A DNA stretch of 64,000 nucleotides, taken from Eulemur rufifrons. Its lineage: Eukaryota > Chordata > Mammalia > Primates > Lemuridae. The stretch covers positions 122,573,501 through 122,637,500 of the forward strand of contig NC_090989.1 of assembly GCF_041146395.1 (NCBI RefSeq), given 5' to 3'. Position numbers and translations under genes: made by a program. Of this stretch, positions 34,755 through 46,680 are shown piece by piece. The notes below the pieces were generated by a model, which was given only the letters and a program-made list of their open reading frames with translations, had not been told where the DNA came from and made no database searches. The stretch's first letter is position 1. The number at the start of each line of letters is the position of its first letter.

Positions 34755-35392
34755 TCCAGCAATCCCATTATTGGGCATCTACCCAGAAGAACAAAAGTCA
34801 TTCTATAAAAAAGACACCTGCACCTTAATGTTTATAGCAGCACAATTCACAATCGCAAAGATGTGGAAACAACCCAAATGCCCATCAATTCATGAATGGA
34901 TTAGCAAAATGTGGTATATGTATACCATGGAATATTACTCAGCTATTAGAAATAATGGCAATATGGCATCTCTTTGGTTCTCCTGGAGAGAGTTGGAACC
35001 CATTCTATTAAGTGAAGTATCCCAAGAATGGAAAAATAAGCACCACATGTACTCACCAGCAAACTGGTTTCCCTGAGTGCACATTTGGGAATAACACCAA
35101 TTGGGTATCGGACAGAGGTCGGGGCTGGGTGGAAGGGATGGGTGTATACCTACTTGATGAGTGTGATACGCACTGCCTGGGGAATGGACACGCTTGAAGT
35201 TCTGATTGGGGAGGATGGGGTGGGGGGAGGGGATGGGTGCACACCTAGATGATGAGTGTGATGTGCACTGTCTAGGGAATGGACACAATTGAAGCTCAGA
35301 CTCGGGGGGATGGGGAGGCATGGGCAATATATATAGCCCGAACTTTTGTACCCCCATAATGAGCTGAAAAACAAATAAATAAATAAATAAAT
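34755..35392 (+). mobile_element. lemur-type L1 3' fragment with target-site duplication
   Basis: It begins in the last approximately 100 codons of ORF2 (34755 onward, 'tccagcaatcccattattgg') and runs through the ORF2 C-terminus to about 35076. It then covers a 3' UTR with a doubled 95-bp unit and a (AAAT)n tail at 35371-35392. AAATCATTGA occurs at both edges (34745-34754 and 35393-35402). The left copy sits in TTTT/AAAAAATCATTGA, the L1 endonuclease consensus. The sequence on either side reads as one old L1M 3' end. I therefore take this as an independent 5'-truncated insertion and not the 3' end of the L1 before it. Confidence 0.82.
35136..35325 (+). repeat. two tandem copies of a 95-bp L1 3' UTR unit
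   Basis: Unit 1 (35136-35230) and unit 2 (35231-35325) both start 'ggatgggtg', continue '...tgatgagtgtgat...' and '...ggaatggacac...ttgaag', and end in a G-rich run. They differ at scattered positions. The antisense copy at 25.7 kb and the copy at 41.7 kb carry a single unit. Confidence 0.92.
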
Positions 35393-35480
35393 AAATCATT
35401 GAGATGTGCATTTGAAACGCATGATTTATATCCTACAAAATTTGCATCAATCAATTATAAAAATACATTAATTTTAAAAA
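35393..35480 (+). mobile_element. old L1M 3' end, right part
   Basis: 'aaatcattgagatgtgcatt', 'tgaaacgcatgatttatatc' matches the L1M end wording 'tcattga.ttgtacactt' onward. It continues the left part at 29620-29899. Confidence 0.65.
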
Positions 35481-35689
35481 TAAAAATAACTTTATAATTT
35501 ACCTTTATTTTTATTCTTCTTTTTCCTGACACCTTGATTTCTGAATATATGAAACATAGAGTCAATTTTACAAAGATATATTCACCCTATCAAAGAACTA
35601 GACTTGCAATTAGAATATAAGACTACATGGGGACAATGTATATGCTGGTTGCATGGTCAACCACCAGTCTTAAATCATGCATATGATCA

Positions 35690-35860
35690 ATAGATAATCT
35701 TGCTTCCACTGTTTACTAGCTGAATGAACTTGTCTAAATTTCTTAACAGTATTTTCTCACATACAAAGTGAAGATTATTAATAAAATGGTGCAACCTCAG
35801 AGGATTGTCAGAATTTAACGAGATCATGTTTTGGAAACATATAAATGGGGACTACATGCC
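35690..35860 (+). mobile_element. MIR SINE
   Basis: 'cttccactgtttactagctg', 'aatgaacttgtctaaatttc', 'cacatacaaagtgaagatta' and 'cctcagaggattgtcagaat' follow sense MIR order. Confidence 0.75.
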
Positions 35861-36877
35861 ATAGCTGAACGATATACCAATAATTGCCCCATTCATTATC
35901 ATTTAAAAACATATAATTATTATAAAATCACTTAAAAACACTATGCTGAAGTAAAATATTTAAATATAGATCCTATATTTTAATGTTTAATACAGCATGG
36001 TATGTTAATTGAAAAGCAGTTTTTAAAAAGACATATAGTCTTTGTTACATTAAGCCTTAATATATAAATTAAAGCTTAATCCAGCTTTGCTTTTGTCTCC
36101 ATATCTAACTAGATTTTTTTTCTTTTTTCACTTATTAGCTTATACCCAATTGTTTCTAGAGCTGGGATGGACAACTGCGAGACTTTAGGTAAGCATATTA
36201 CTGGAACTTTCTAACTTCTCTCTTCCATTGGCTATGAACACCCTAGATTCTCTCATCTATACCTTTGAAAATGAGGGTCTAGTCTTTTCTTTTCAACCAA
36301 TGGTTACTAATTTATGGCTATCTTCCTACTATCAATTAGCAAAAGGAAGAAAGACTAGGAACAGATTAACGACAGTATCTCCTCTCCTATTCATAGCTCT
36401 TATCTTCCCTGACCTTCTCTCTAAGCAGCAAGAAGAGAAGTATGAGCATGGCCAACTGCATCTCCAGCTCAGTACGAAGGCTGCTTCCAACAATCCAATG
36501 GGAGTCATTTTCCCACTCTATTTAAAGAATAAAGAAGTCTTTTTCCTCCTGAAAAATGTCTTTTGCTGTGACTGCTCTTCCAGATACTGCTTGACATTAA
36601 ATTCAATGGTAGTATCTTCAGTGCTGAAGCTGCCAGTGCAACTTGCAACTATTAGAGTTTAGGCATAAAAAAGGCATTAAAAGGAACTTTAGAGACTATC
36701 AATTCTAATCCAATCCTGCATACCAAATTTATTTCTGATACAGCTGTTTCAGTATAAGTTGCTTCAACTAATATTTTAAAAATTTTGTGTCTGTAAATGT
36801 ATGTCTATATATGTGTATGTAGAAAAATGTTCTGGAACAGAAATGGTTCTAAATAGACTTAAAGTGTTTTATAGCCA
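35861..36877. other. unassigned DNA with a 144-codon frame
   Basis: The open frame at 36228-36662 is the longest in this stretch. It shows no signal peptide, membrane segment or known motif, and lies in ordinary AT-rich sequence with no splice-site or promoter context I can point to. I treat it as chance. Confidence 0.45.
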
Positions 36878-37073
36878 CAGTGGTTCTCACTTTTATGGGC
36901 TTCAGAACTAGTTGGAGGGCTAGGAAAACAGATTGCTGCCTCCCTACTCTGTTCCCCCTGCCCCAGTTTCTGACTCAGCAGATTTAGGATGGAGACAGAG
37001 AATTCACATTTCTAACAAGTTCCCAGTTGAGACTGCTGCTGCTGGCCCAGGGACTATACTTTGAGAACCATTG
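36878..37073 (-). mobile_element. MER5A-type hAT-Charlie miniature element
   Basis: It starts 'cagtggttctcacttttatg' and ends 'ctttgagaaccattg', hAT inverted ends. Inside are 'gactcagcagatttaggatg' and 'catttctaacaagttcccag'. Length of about 195 bp fits a near-complete MER5A. Confidence 0.88.
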
Positions 37074-38809
37074 TTCTAGGAGCACAGCTACTCTGTCCGC
37101 TGACCCAAATTCTTACAAATGCACCATTACTAATTGTAGTATTTGAAAAAATGATTTTCCATTGTGAATCTCCTGAATGAAGAATACCTCTGAAACCTTA
37201 ACTACTCTAAGTGCTATCTTTTTTTAAAAAACAGACTTTTGTTGCCTAGGGAACAGACTGAGCCAGAAGAGATTTCTCAACCAGTGTTGCCTAGTCCAAG
37301 ATTTTATTTCCTACAATCCAATAAATGTCTTTAAGTAGGTCACTTCTCTTTTTCATATCTCTGCTACCTAATGTCCATAAAGGTATGTGTATGTGTGTAT
37401 GTATGTGTGAGAGAGTATGTGAATATATATTTTATGTACTTTTTAAAAAATGATAAAAAGTAAAAGAATTTGATTATAGATTTTTTTACAAGAATTTAAA
37501 ACAAGGTAAGAATTGACACACATATGTTATTAATTCTCACATTTGTCTTTTGTGTGGACATTATAAAATTGCACAGGACTTTATCTTCTTCCTTCTGTGC
37601 TTGTGGGGCATACATAGTAAGAAAAGTATCATCATGTAATTAACAGGATATTGTAACCTGGAACATTCTTAGTATAGGTTTGACTGCATAGAATAGAAGT
37701 GCTTCTAAAAAATTGAGTATAAATGAACCTGGATGTCAAATCCAATTCTCCTACTGGTTCTCATTATGAAATTAAAGATAGACTCCTTTGGGGGAAAAAT
37801 GGCTCTAACACATAAAAAAAACATACCTGAGAATATAATAAACTCTTTAAATAGAAAAAATGGTAATTTTCTGATAAAAATATTAATAGCCTATGTGTGC
37901 CACAAATTATGAATGCCAAGTAGCTAGGGTCATGCTTATGTTTGATATGCTTGCTTAAAGGTCAAAAAGAAAAATAACTATCAGCCTAGCTGAAAAGAAC
38001 TTCCTGGATGAAAACGTCACTAAAACTTTGCAAACTCCTTAACACTGAGTAGTAGGATGATGCAAAATTTGCTCAGGTTGATTGGATTGGTAGCACTTTG
38101 TGGAAGTGACTGGGTTTTTAAAAAAATAATCTTTTGGCCTTATTTGAAATGGAGAGAAAAACTAAAAAAGCCAGCAATGATGAACTGTAGCAATAAATGT
38201 TAAAGAAAAAAACATCAATGATGCTTGCTAAAGCACAGTTAGGAAGACTTAATTCAGGACCTTTGTGATAGTTATTAAGGACCACTGCAATGGGATTTTA
38301 CAGTGAAGGATAAGTAGCGGGCTCAACTCTGAATTATAGCATGGCCAAGTGGGAATTTATAGCCAAGGAGCAGGATGCAGGTCAGTGGATGGAAAATTAT
38401 TAAGAAGAAACATCTGGGGTCAGGAGGATTCTGGCTAAACTGACCTAACAGGATTCTTGCTGAAGACAGGCCATAGTATAACCTGTAGGGATGACAGAGG
38501 ATGAGGAACCTGATCAGATATTGTTGGTGATCAGCTATCAAGAGTGGGAGGTTATGCTAAACTGACTTAGCAGGATTCTCTGCTATAATGGAATTTTACA
38601 AGAAAATGCACAGTTAGGTGATCCTAGGAGAAGGTTCAGAAGTCTGACAAAGTTTGGCCAAACAAAGAATATTTGTCATAAATGTTTGAGACAGCATGCC
38701 CATTAAAGCTGTAAGCTGGGAGATCTAAAAACGTTTTAAAGCCAGTAAGTCTGACAAAGTATATCAAGTTAGTTCTTTGGGATTAAAATTCAGTAGAGAA
38801 TTTCCTTCA
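37074..38809. other. unassigned DNA
   Basis: AT-rich; a degenerate GTAT/GT repeat at about 37384-37420. No gene or transposon named. Confidence 0.45.
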
Positions 38810-38904
38810 GAGGCAGTGGAGCAGAGCAACAAGACCACAGGCTCACAACCAGAAAGCCTAGGTTCTATTCTTGGCTTTGCAGCATTTAAGCTGCATGACC
38901 AGGG

Positions 38905-39040
38905 CCTTGCTACCACAAACCAGCAGCATTGGCATCACCAGCAAGCCTGCTAGAAATGCAGAATCTTACCCTTAGCCTAGACCCACTGAATCAGAATATG
39001 CACTTTAAGAGGTCCTCAAGTGATTCATAGGCACATATGC
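38905..39040 (+). mobile_element. MER5A-type element, partial
   Basis: 'cagcagcattggcatcacca', 'gctagaaatgcagaatctta', 'gacccactgaatcagaatat' and 'caagtgattcataggcacat' are the sense MER5 wording. Confidence 0.82.
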
Positions 39041-39059
39041 AATGGATGCTGGGTACACT

Positions 39060-39455
39060 GCCCAGTCCCCGCTTCAGGACTGAGAAACTTTATTCTCCTA
39101 ATGGCTGCAGATGCTGCCCTTCTCTGGAAAGTGCCCTTGCCTGGAGAGAGCTGTTTGTCCAAGGTCATGTCCACTATTCCTAGGGCAATTTTCATCTGAT
39201 GAGTGCTCGGTGTAGAAGTCCTGGTTCCCTATTCCTACTTGGAACCACTCTGAAGGGCCACACCAGCTTCAGAGCCCCTACGGTGTTGATGAAGGTTATT
39301 GTTAACCTGCATTCCGTCCAAGTTCTCTTTCTGCCCAATGTTGTTCCCTACTATTCCCTTCTGCAGATACTTATCCTGAGAGACCTTCTTATTAAACTTT
39401 CTGCATACTAATCATCTCTGGATATGGTTTCTGGAGAACCCAATCTGCAACAATA
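39060..39455 (+). mobile_element. old LTR-like remnant
   Basis: The end reads 'cttattaaactttctgcata', 'ctaatcatctctggatatgg' and 'ttctggagaacccaatctgc'. This is a polyadenylation-like 'TTAAACTTNCTGCA' block followed by a terminal motif shared with 63.9 kb and, in reverse, 53.0 kb. Family not named. Confidence 0.45.
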
Positions 39456-39625
39456 CTGACATTCAAGAAGCTTGAACTTCAGCTGTGTAAATTAATCTCT
39501 GCCTTTTTAGTTTTCTTATTTATAAAATATGGATAATAACAGTGTCTGCCTCATGGTTTGTTGAGGATTAAATTACCTATTTTTAAAGTACGTAGAGCAG
39601 TGACCGTCTATGTGGTGTTCGATAA

Positions 39626-41584
39626 GGGTTAGTCATCACTATAGAATGGGTCCGTGGATAAAAAGTTATATTAATATCTGTCATGCTTAGATTCCTTGTT
39701 CAGAAAAACACTACCACTAATATGCAAAAATTAGGTTCAATTGAGGGGGAAATCTGTTTACTTATGTACTCAGTCACTTTGCAAGGGCTGGAGGGAAGAA
39801 ATTATACACATATACTAGCATGCTATCTGAATTAGTATCGAGAATATCAAGCTGATAAAAGCAAGTGGATTATACTGTCTTCAGGACATAGACAATGAAA
39901 CTCTTATTTCCCCTTAGGCACAGAACAGTATAAAACAGACAAGAGTCCTATGATATGAATCAAAAAGACAACAATACACAAAAGCATTAGAATCATATAA
40001 TTCCAGGACAGAAAATAATCTTATCCATCTAGCCCAACCATTCATGCAAGAGTAGATAAATCTAGTTGCCAAATCCAATATATGTATTTAAAGCTTATCT
40101 GGTTTTTCCTGTCTGCAGTTTTAATAGTGAGTGTTGATCATTCTCTCTTTCAAGAAACTAAACATATACACATGCATGTACATACACACGTGCAAAACAC
40201 ATATTCTCATTTTTTTGGAATTGATGCCCTTGGCCCCAGTTTTTCTACTGATTTGGGCCCCACTAATGTTTGGCTGTATGAGCCAGCACTACCTTCCAAA
40301 TGGTACTTCTTGGCCTCAGTCTCCACTGTGCTCTATGAGGTCATATTTTTAATGCACGATCACTACAACTCAAGTCCCCAACTCATGCGATGGTATACAT
40401 CTAGTCTTTGCCAGATTCCCCTCCCTAAATACTTTTAAGAATTCTGAGGGATTATACTGGTCAGCCATCTAGATGTGAACTTCTGTCTACTTTTTGCACA
40501 TTCCTCTGTCCACCCCTCTGTGGTCACATTTTAAGGGTGTCCCTCTTTCTGCACCCTCTGTACTACGTGCCTACAAGTGGAGGGAAGGATAATACCCTTC
40601 TCTCAATTCTTTCCAGTGATGAGAGCATCTTGTTGGTAACCTTTCACCAGACTTCACAGAAAGCTTGGAGATGACAGAAGGTAATTTAGTTATCAAGATT
40701 ATTTTTGCTATATAAAAATAGAAACTTGCAACAACCACCACTTATTATCAATAACACTTCTTTGGATCCTTATGTATCATGTAGTGTCAGCTGTTAGCTG
40801 GGACTGTAGTCATCTATAGTCTAAATTGAGCTTAAATGTTCAATTATACAAAACAATATTTTATAGAAAGCAACACTCAAAGTTAATCCCACAATTTCTA
40901 CAAACAGAAAGTATGAAACCCAGGTCTTAGGGTTCAAAAGCTGGATTTTCACCCCTACTTGGAACAGGAGCTGTGACTTGGGCCTACATGAGGTGGGGAG
41001 ACAGTACTACATATATCTCCATGTAAGAGGATCTATAAACACTGTGCCTCCCAGCCCAGGTAAATTTGCTGTCTACCTGAGTTTCTGGGTAAAATTATTG
41101 TTTTTCTTGAGCAGTCAAAACCACAAGTCTATGCTAAACAATTATTAGAAAAACTAAATATAGTTTCTCTGCACTCTTCATGGAGTATAGGAATCCAAAG
41201 TAGACAAATTAATGTAAAATATAGTCTAAGACCACTGAAACTCCGGTCATTCTCCAGAAGAAATAGATGCAGAACCATTTTGTATGGACATTTAAAAAAT
41301 CTAGAATGTTAGAGAATTTCATGAGGGATGGGTAACATTAAATGGTTCATAATGAACAATTACTAATCATAAGAGATGATGATCTGTCATAATTTCTATG
41401 ATTGTAGCTATACCATTTCTCTATCGTAGTAGAAGCCACAAACAGAATTGGGCTTGAAGCCACTTCCCCAGAACTCAAATAATAGAATCTAAAAGAGACT
41501 ATGAAAAAACATGCTTGAAATAATTAAATGAGATAAAATTTTAACATGTAACAATATAACATGACCCAATAATAAAAATAAGAG
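39626..41584. other. unassigned DNA
   Basis: About 2 kb without a recognised gene or repeat. A 118-codon frame at 40082-40438 begins with a hydrophobic stretch that could mimic a signal peptide. It has no other recognisable feature, and a second frame overlaps it. Confidence 0.45.
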
Positions 41585-41624
41585 CTCAACTTGAAAATGA
41601 ACACAATATTAAAGATCCAAACAA

Positions 41625-41790
41625 GGAGGGAGTGAGGGGATGGTATATTCATACCTAACAGGTGTGGTACCCACCATCTGGAGGATGGACACACTTGAAG
41701 CTCTGACTCGGGTGAGGCAAAGGCAATATATGTAGCCTAAACATTTGTACCCCCATAATATGCTGAAATAAAAATAAATAAATTAAAAAC
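41625..41790 (+). mobile_element. lemur-type L1 3' fragment inserted in older L1 ORF1
   Basis: 'gagtgaggggatggtatatt', 'ggatggacacacttgaagct', 'ctgactcgggtgaggcaaag', 'gcaatatatgtagcctaaac' and 'atttgtacccccataatatg' are a single-unit version of the lemur-type L1 3' end. The flanks are aaagatccaaacaa (41611-41624) and aaacaaacaaacaa (41791-41804), matching at 11 of 14 positions. The left copy follows TT. Removing the insert rejoins ORF1 as 'atattaaagatccaaacaac' then 'ttctgg', as in the ORF1 at 31.7 kb. Confidence 0.82.
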
Positions 41791-41792
41791 AA

Positions 41793-42541
41793 ACAAACAA
41801 ACAACTTCTGGAAGTGAAAAATTCATTTGGGGAAATACAAAACACAGAGAAAAGTTTTAACAATAGACTAGATCAAGAAGAAGAAAGAACTTCAGAGCTT
41901 GAACACAATTCTTTTAAATTAATCCAGTCAGACAAAAAGAAAAAATAATTAAAAGAAATGAACAAGGTCTTTGAGAAATATGGGATTACGTAAAACACCC
42001 AAACCTAAGAATCATAGGTATTCCTGAAGGAGAAGAAGAAAAAGCAAAAAGTTTTGAAAACCTATCTGAGGGAATAAGAAAAGAAAACTACCCTAATCTT
42101 GCTACAGATTCAGACATCCAGATACAAGCTCAAGGAAGACCTGAAATATTCATTGTGAAGAGGACATGACCAAGACATATAGTGATCACACTAGCCAAAG
42201 TCAAAGTGAAGGAGAAAATTCTATAAGCAGTAAGACAAAAGCATCAAAGAACTTATAGAAGAAAACCCATAAGGTTAACAGCAGACTTCTCAGCAGAAAG
42301 CTTATAAGCCAGAAGGAATTTGAGTCCTATATTTTATCTTCTTAAGCAGAATAACTGTCAGCCAAAAATTTTGTATCCTACAAAACTAAGTTTCATAAAT
42401 GAAGGAAAAATAAAGTCTTTCCCAGATAAGCAAATGCTAAGGGAATTTTTCACTACTAGACTGGTCCTACAAAAAATGTTCAAAAGCCTTCTAAACATCC
42501 AAACAAAAGGTAGATATCAGTATAAAAGCACTCAAGAGTAA
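41793..42541 (+). pseudogene. L1 ORF1, C-terminal part, inactivated
   Basis: The reading order matches ORF1p from the end of the coiled coil, through the RNA-recognition domain entry near 41975-42000, to the C-terminal domain. The last 73 codons (42320-42541) are still open, ending at a stop in 42539-42541. Upstream frames are broken by stops such as the one near 41945. Confidence 0.8.
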
Positions 42542-42607
42542 AAAACTCACAGCTCTTAAAAAATAGTAACACAATGGAGAATACAAAGCATCTAGGTAAC
42601 AATCAAC

Positions 42608-45600
42608 ATGATGAATGGAATAGTAGCTTACATATCAGTATTAACTTTGAATGTAAATGGCCAAAATGTCCCACTTAAAAGATATATATTGGTGGGGAAT
42701 GGATTTAAAAAACCCCACACAACCCAAATATCTGCTTCAAGGAACCCACTTAACTCATAAAAATTCTCATAGACTCAAGACAGAGGGATGGAAAAAAATA
42801 TTCCATGCAAATGGAAAACAAAAACAAGAAAGAATAGCTATTCTTTTATTAGATAAAACAAACTTTAAATCAACACTAGTTTTAAAAAGACAAAGAAAGT
42901 CATTATATAACAATAAAGAGACCAATTCAACAATAAGCTATAACAATCCCAAATATATATATGAACTTAACACCAGAGCACCTAGATTCATAAAACAAAT
43001 ACTACTAGGCCTATGAAAAGAAATAAACAGGAATACAATAATATTGGGGGACATCAACACTTCACTGACAGGACTAGACAAATCATGAAGGCAGAGAATG
43101 AATAAAGAAATACTTAACTAAAACTGTAATCTATAACTAATGGACCTAACAGACATTTATAGAACACTCCACCCCAAAACTACAGAATACACATTCTTCT
43201 CATCAACACATGGAACATTTTCCAAGAGAGACCATATGTTAGGCCACCAAACAAGTCTCAATAAATTTTAAAAAATTGAAATCATACCAAGTATTTTCTC
43301 AAACCAGAGTGGCATAAAACTAGAAATCAGTTCCAAGAGGAACTCTCAAAACTATACAAATACGTGAAAATTAACCAACCTGCTGCTGAATGATCTTTGG
43401 GTAAAGGATGAAATCAAGATGGAAATTAAAAATTTTTTGAAATTAATAATAATAATGATGACACAAGTGATCAAAATCTCTGGGATATAGAAAAAGCAGT
43501 GTTAGAGAGAAGTTCATAGAACTAAATGCCTACATCAAAAAGACAGAAAGATCACAAATTAACAGCCTATGGTCACACATCAAAGAACTAAAAAACAAGA
43601 ACAATCCAAATCCAAAGCTATCAGAAGACAAGAAATAACAAAGATTAGAGCAGCACTAAATGAAATTAAAATAAAAAAATACAAAAGATTGATGAAATGA
43701 ACAGTTGGTTCTTTGAAAAGATAAACAAAATTGATAGAACACTAGCCAAATTAACCAAGAAAAGAAGATAGAGGATTCAAATAAGCTCAATCAGGAATGA
43801 AAAGAGAAACATTACAACTGATGCCACAGAAATACAAAACATGATCTGATACCACTATGAACACCTCTATGCACACAAACAGAAAATCTGGAGTAAATAG
43901 ACAAATTTCCAGAAACATACAACACCCCCAACTTGAGTCAGGAAGATAGAGAAATCCTGAGCAGACTAATAAAGAGCAGTGATATTGAATCAGTAATAAA
44001 AAAAATCTCCCAACAAAAAAATAGCTCAGGATAAGAGAGATTCATGGCTGAATTTTATCAGACATACAAAGAAGGACTGGTACCAATGCTATTAAAAAAT
44101 TTCCCCCAAATCTAAGAGGGAATCCTTTCTAACTCATTCTAGTATCACCATGCCAGTATCACCTGATACCAAAGCCAGAAAAGGACACAACAAAAAAGAA
44201 AATTACAGACCAATATCCCTGACGAACAGAGACGTAAAAATCCTTGACAAAATACTGGCAAACTGAATTCAGCAGCACATGAAAAAGATAATTCACATGA
44301 TCAAGTGGATTTTATCCCAGGGATGTAATTATGGTTCAACATACACAAGTCAATAAGTGTGATTCACCACATAAACAGAATCAAAAACAAAAACCCTATG
44401 ATTATCTCAATAGATTCAGAAAAAAGCATTCAATAAAATCCAGTATCTCTTCATGATGAAACCCCCCAACAAACTAGGCATAGAAGAAACATACCTCAAA
44501 ATAATAAAGTCATATATGAGAAACCCATAGCCAACATCATACTGAATGGGGAAAAGTTGAAAGCATTCTCCCTAAGAACTGCAACAACACAAGGATGCCC
44601 ACTTTCACCACTTCTCTTCATCGTAGTACCGGAAGACCTAGCTAGAGCAATCAGGCAAGAGAAAGAAATAAAGGGCATCCAAATTGGAAAAGTGGAGGTC
44701 AAACTATCTCTGTTTGCTGATGATATGATCTGATACCTAGAAAACCCTAAAGACTCCTTCGAAAGACTTCTAGATTTAATAAATGAATTCAGTAAAGTTT
44801 CAGGTTACAAAATCACCATACACAAATCAGTAACATTTCTATACACCAATAACAGCCAAGCTGAGAATCAAATCAAGGACTTAATACCATTTACAATAGA
44901 TACAAATAAAATAAAATACCTAGGAATATACTTACCCATGGAGGTGAAAGATCTCTACAAAAAGAACTATAAAACATTGATGAAAGAAATCACAGATGAC
45001 ACAAACAAATGGAAAAACATCCCACACTCTTAGATTGGAAGAATAAATATTGTTAAAATGATCATACTGTCCAAAGTAATCTACAGATTCAATGCAATTC
45101 CTATCAAGATACCAATGCCATTTTTTTCACAGAATTAGAAAACACAATCCCAAATTTCATATGGAACCAAAAATAGCCCAAATAGCCAAAGCAATCCTAA
45201 GCAAAAGGAATAAATCTGGAGGCATCACATTATCTGACTTTAAATTATACTATAAGACTGTAGTAACCAAAACAGCATGTACTAGTATAAAAGTAGACAC
45301 ATAAACAAATTGAACAGAATAGAGAACCCAGAAATAAAATCATATAGCTACAACAAAATGATCTTCAACAAAGCAGACAAAATACACTTGGGAAAGGAAA
45401 CTTGTTCAATAAATATTGCTGGGAAAATTGGATATCCATATGCAGAAGAATAAAACTGCATCCCTCTCTCTCATCATATACAAAAATTAACTCAAGATGG
45501 ATTAAAGCCTTAAATGTAAAACATGAAACCATAAAAATTACAGAAAAAAAATTATTCCTGACATTGAACTAGGCAATGAGTTTCTGTCTAAGGCCCCAAA

Positions 45601-46440
45601 AGCAAATGCAACAAAAACAAAAATAAACAAATGGGACTTAATTAAACTAAAAAGCTTCTGCATAGCAAAAGAAATAATCAACAGAGTGAATAGACAACCT
45701 GAAGAATGGGATAAAATATTTGCAAACTTTATGTCTGACAAAGGACTTATACCCAGAATCTACAACGAACTCAAACAACTCAGCAAGAAAAAAAAAAAAC
45801 AATCCCATTAAAAAGTGGGCAAAAGACATGAACATTTTTCAAAGAAAGAGATACAAATATCCAACAAACATATGAAAAAATGCTCAACTTCACTAATTAT
45901 CAGGGAAATGCAAATTAAAACCACAATGAGATACCCTTACCCTGGTCAGAATGACCATTACTAAAAAGTAAAAAAGAAAAAAAATCACCAAAAAACCAAA
46001 AATAGATGTTGGCTGGGATGCGGTGAAAAGGGAATACTCACACACTGTTGGTAGGTATGTGGATTAGTACAACCTTATGGAAAATAGTATGGAGCTTTCT
46101 CAAAGAACTAAAAGTAGATCTACCATAAGATCCAGCAATCACACTACTGGGTATCCACCCAGAGGAAAATAAGTCATTATATCAAAAAGACACCCATACT
46201 CATATGTTTATAGCAGCACAATTCACAATTCACAAAGATATGAAATGAACCTAAGTGCTCATCAACCAATGACAGGACAAAGAAAATGTGGTATATATAC
46301 CATTGGAATAGTACTGAGGCATAACAAGAATGAAATAATGTCTTTTATAGTTATTTGGGTGGAACTGGAGGCCATTATCTAAGTGAAGTAACTCAGGAAT
46401 GGAAAATACTGCATATTCTCACTTACAAGTGGGAGTTAAG
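42608..46440 (+). pseudogene. L1 ORF2, nearly full length, inactivated
   Basis: Endonuclease, reverse transcriptase and C-terminal regions are all present in order. The endonuclease start region (V-N-G-like) is near 42650 and an E-P-T-H-L-like block near 42740. The FADD catalytic motif lies at 44713-44724, followed within three codons by an in-frame TGA. The cysteine-rich C-terminal region is near 46000-46080 and the 'tactgaggcataacaagaat' block at 46313. Length, about 3.8 kb, is that of a complete ORF2. Many stops and indels mean the longest open piece is 119 codons (42657-43016). Confidence 0.88.
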
Positions 46441-46680
46441 CAATGGTTTTGCATGGTCATACAGAGAAACATAATGCACAGTGAAGACTCAGAAGGTGGA
46501 GGGTGGGAGGTAGGTGAGAGATGAAAAATTACCTATTGGGTACAATGTACACTATTCCGGTGATGTATACACTAAAAGCCCAGACTTCACCACTGTATGA
46601 TTTATCTGTGTAACAACAAGAACAACAAAAAACCCTTGTTTCCCCTAAATCTTTTGAAACTTTAAAAAAAAACATCATGT

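Larger units (their letters stand above)
38810..39625 (+). mobile_element. MIR SINE split by later insertions
   Basis: The first half, 38810-38903, reads 'ggcagtggagcagagcaaca', 'aagcctaggttctattcttg' and 'aagctgcatgacc'. The second half, 39480-39625, reads 'aattaatctctgccttttta', 'cttatttataaaatatggat' and 'gcctcatggtttgttgagga'. The intervening 0.6 kb holds a MER5A-type element and an LTR-like remnant. Confidence 0.7.
41585..46680 (+). mobile_element. long older L1 (L1MA/L1PB-like), 5'-truncated in ORF1, interrupted at 41625-41790
   Basis: The element starts within the ORF1 coiled-coil region, continues through the rest of ORF1 (to about 42541) and a nearly full-length ORF2 (about 42608-46440), and ends in a short 3' UTR with 'attgggtacaatgtacacta' and an A-rich tail at about 46660-46680. 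It lacks the lemur-type 3' UTR and matches the L1 at 16.2-17.6 kb, so it belongs to an older primate lineage. A lemur-type L1 3' fragment was later inserted into its ORF1. Confidence 0.92.

Noticed and set aside
29900..35392. A single full-length L1 with an internal deletion
   Set aside because: The AAATCATTGA duplication around 34755-35392 and the L1M wording on both sides fit two insertions better.
34935..35411. 158-codon minus-strand frame
   Set aside because: It is the antisense of the L1 ORF2 end and doubled 3' UTR; its length comes from the G-rich/C-rich 95-bp units.
36228..36662. 144-codon plus-strand frame
   Set aside because: No recognisable motif, no exon signals and no homologue I can recall; it may be worth a search but gives no positive evidence.
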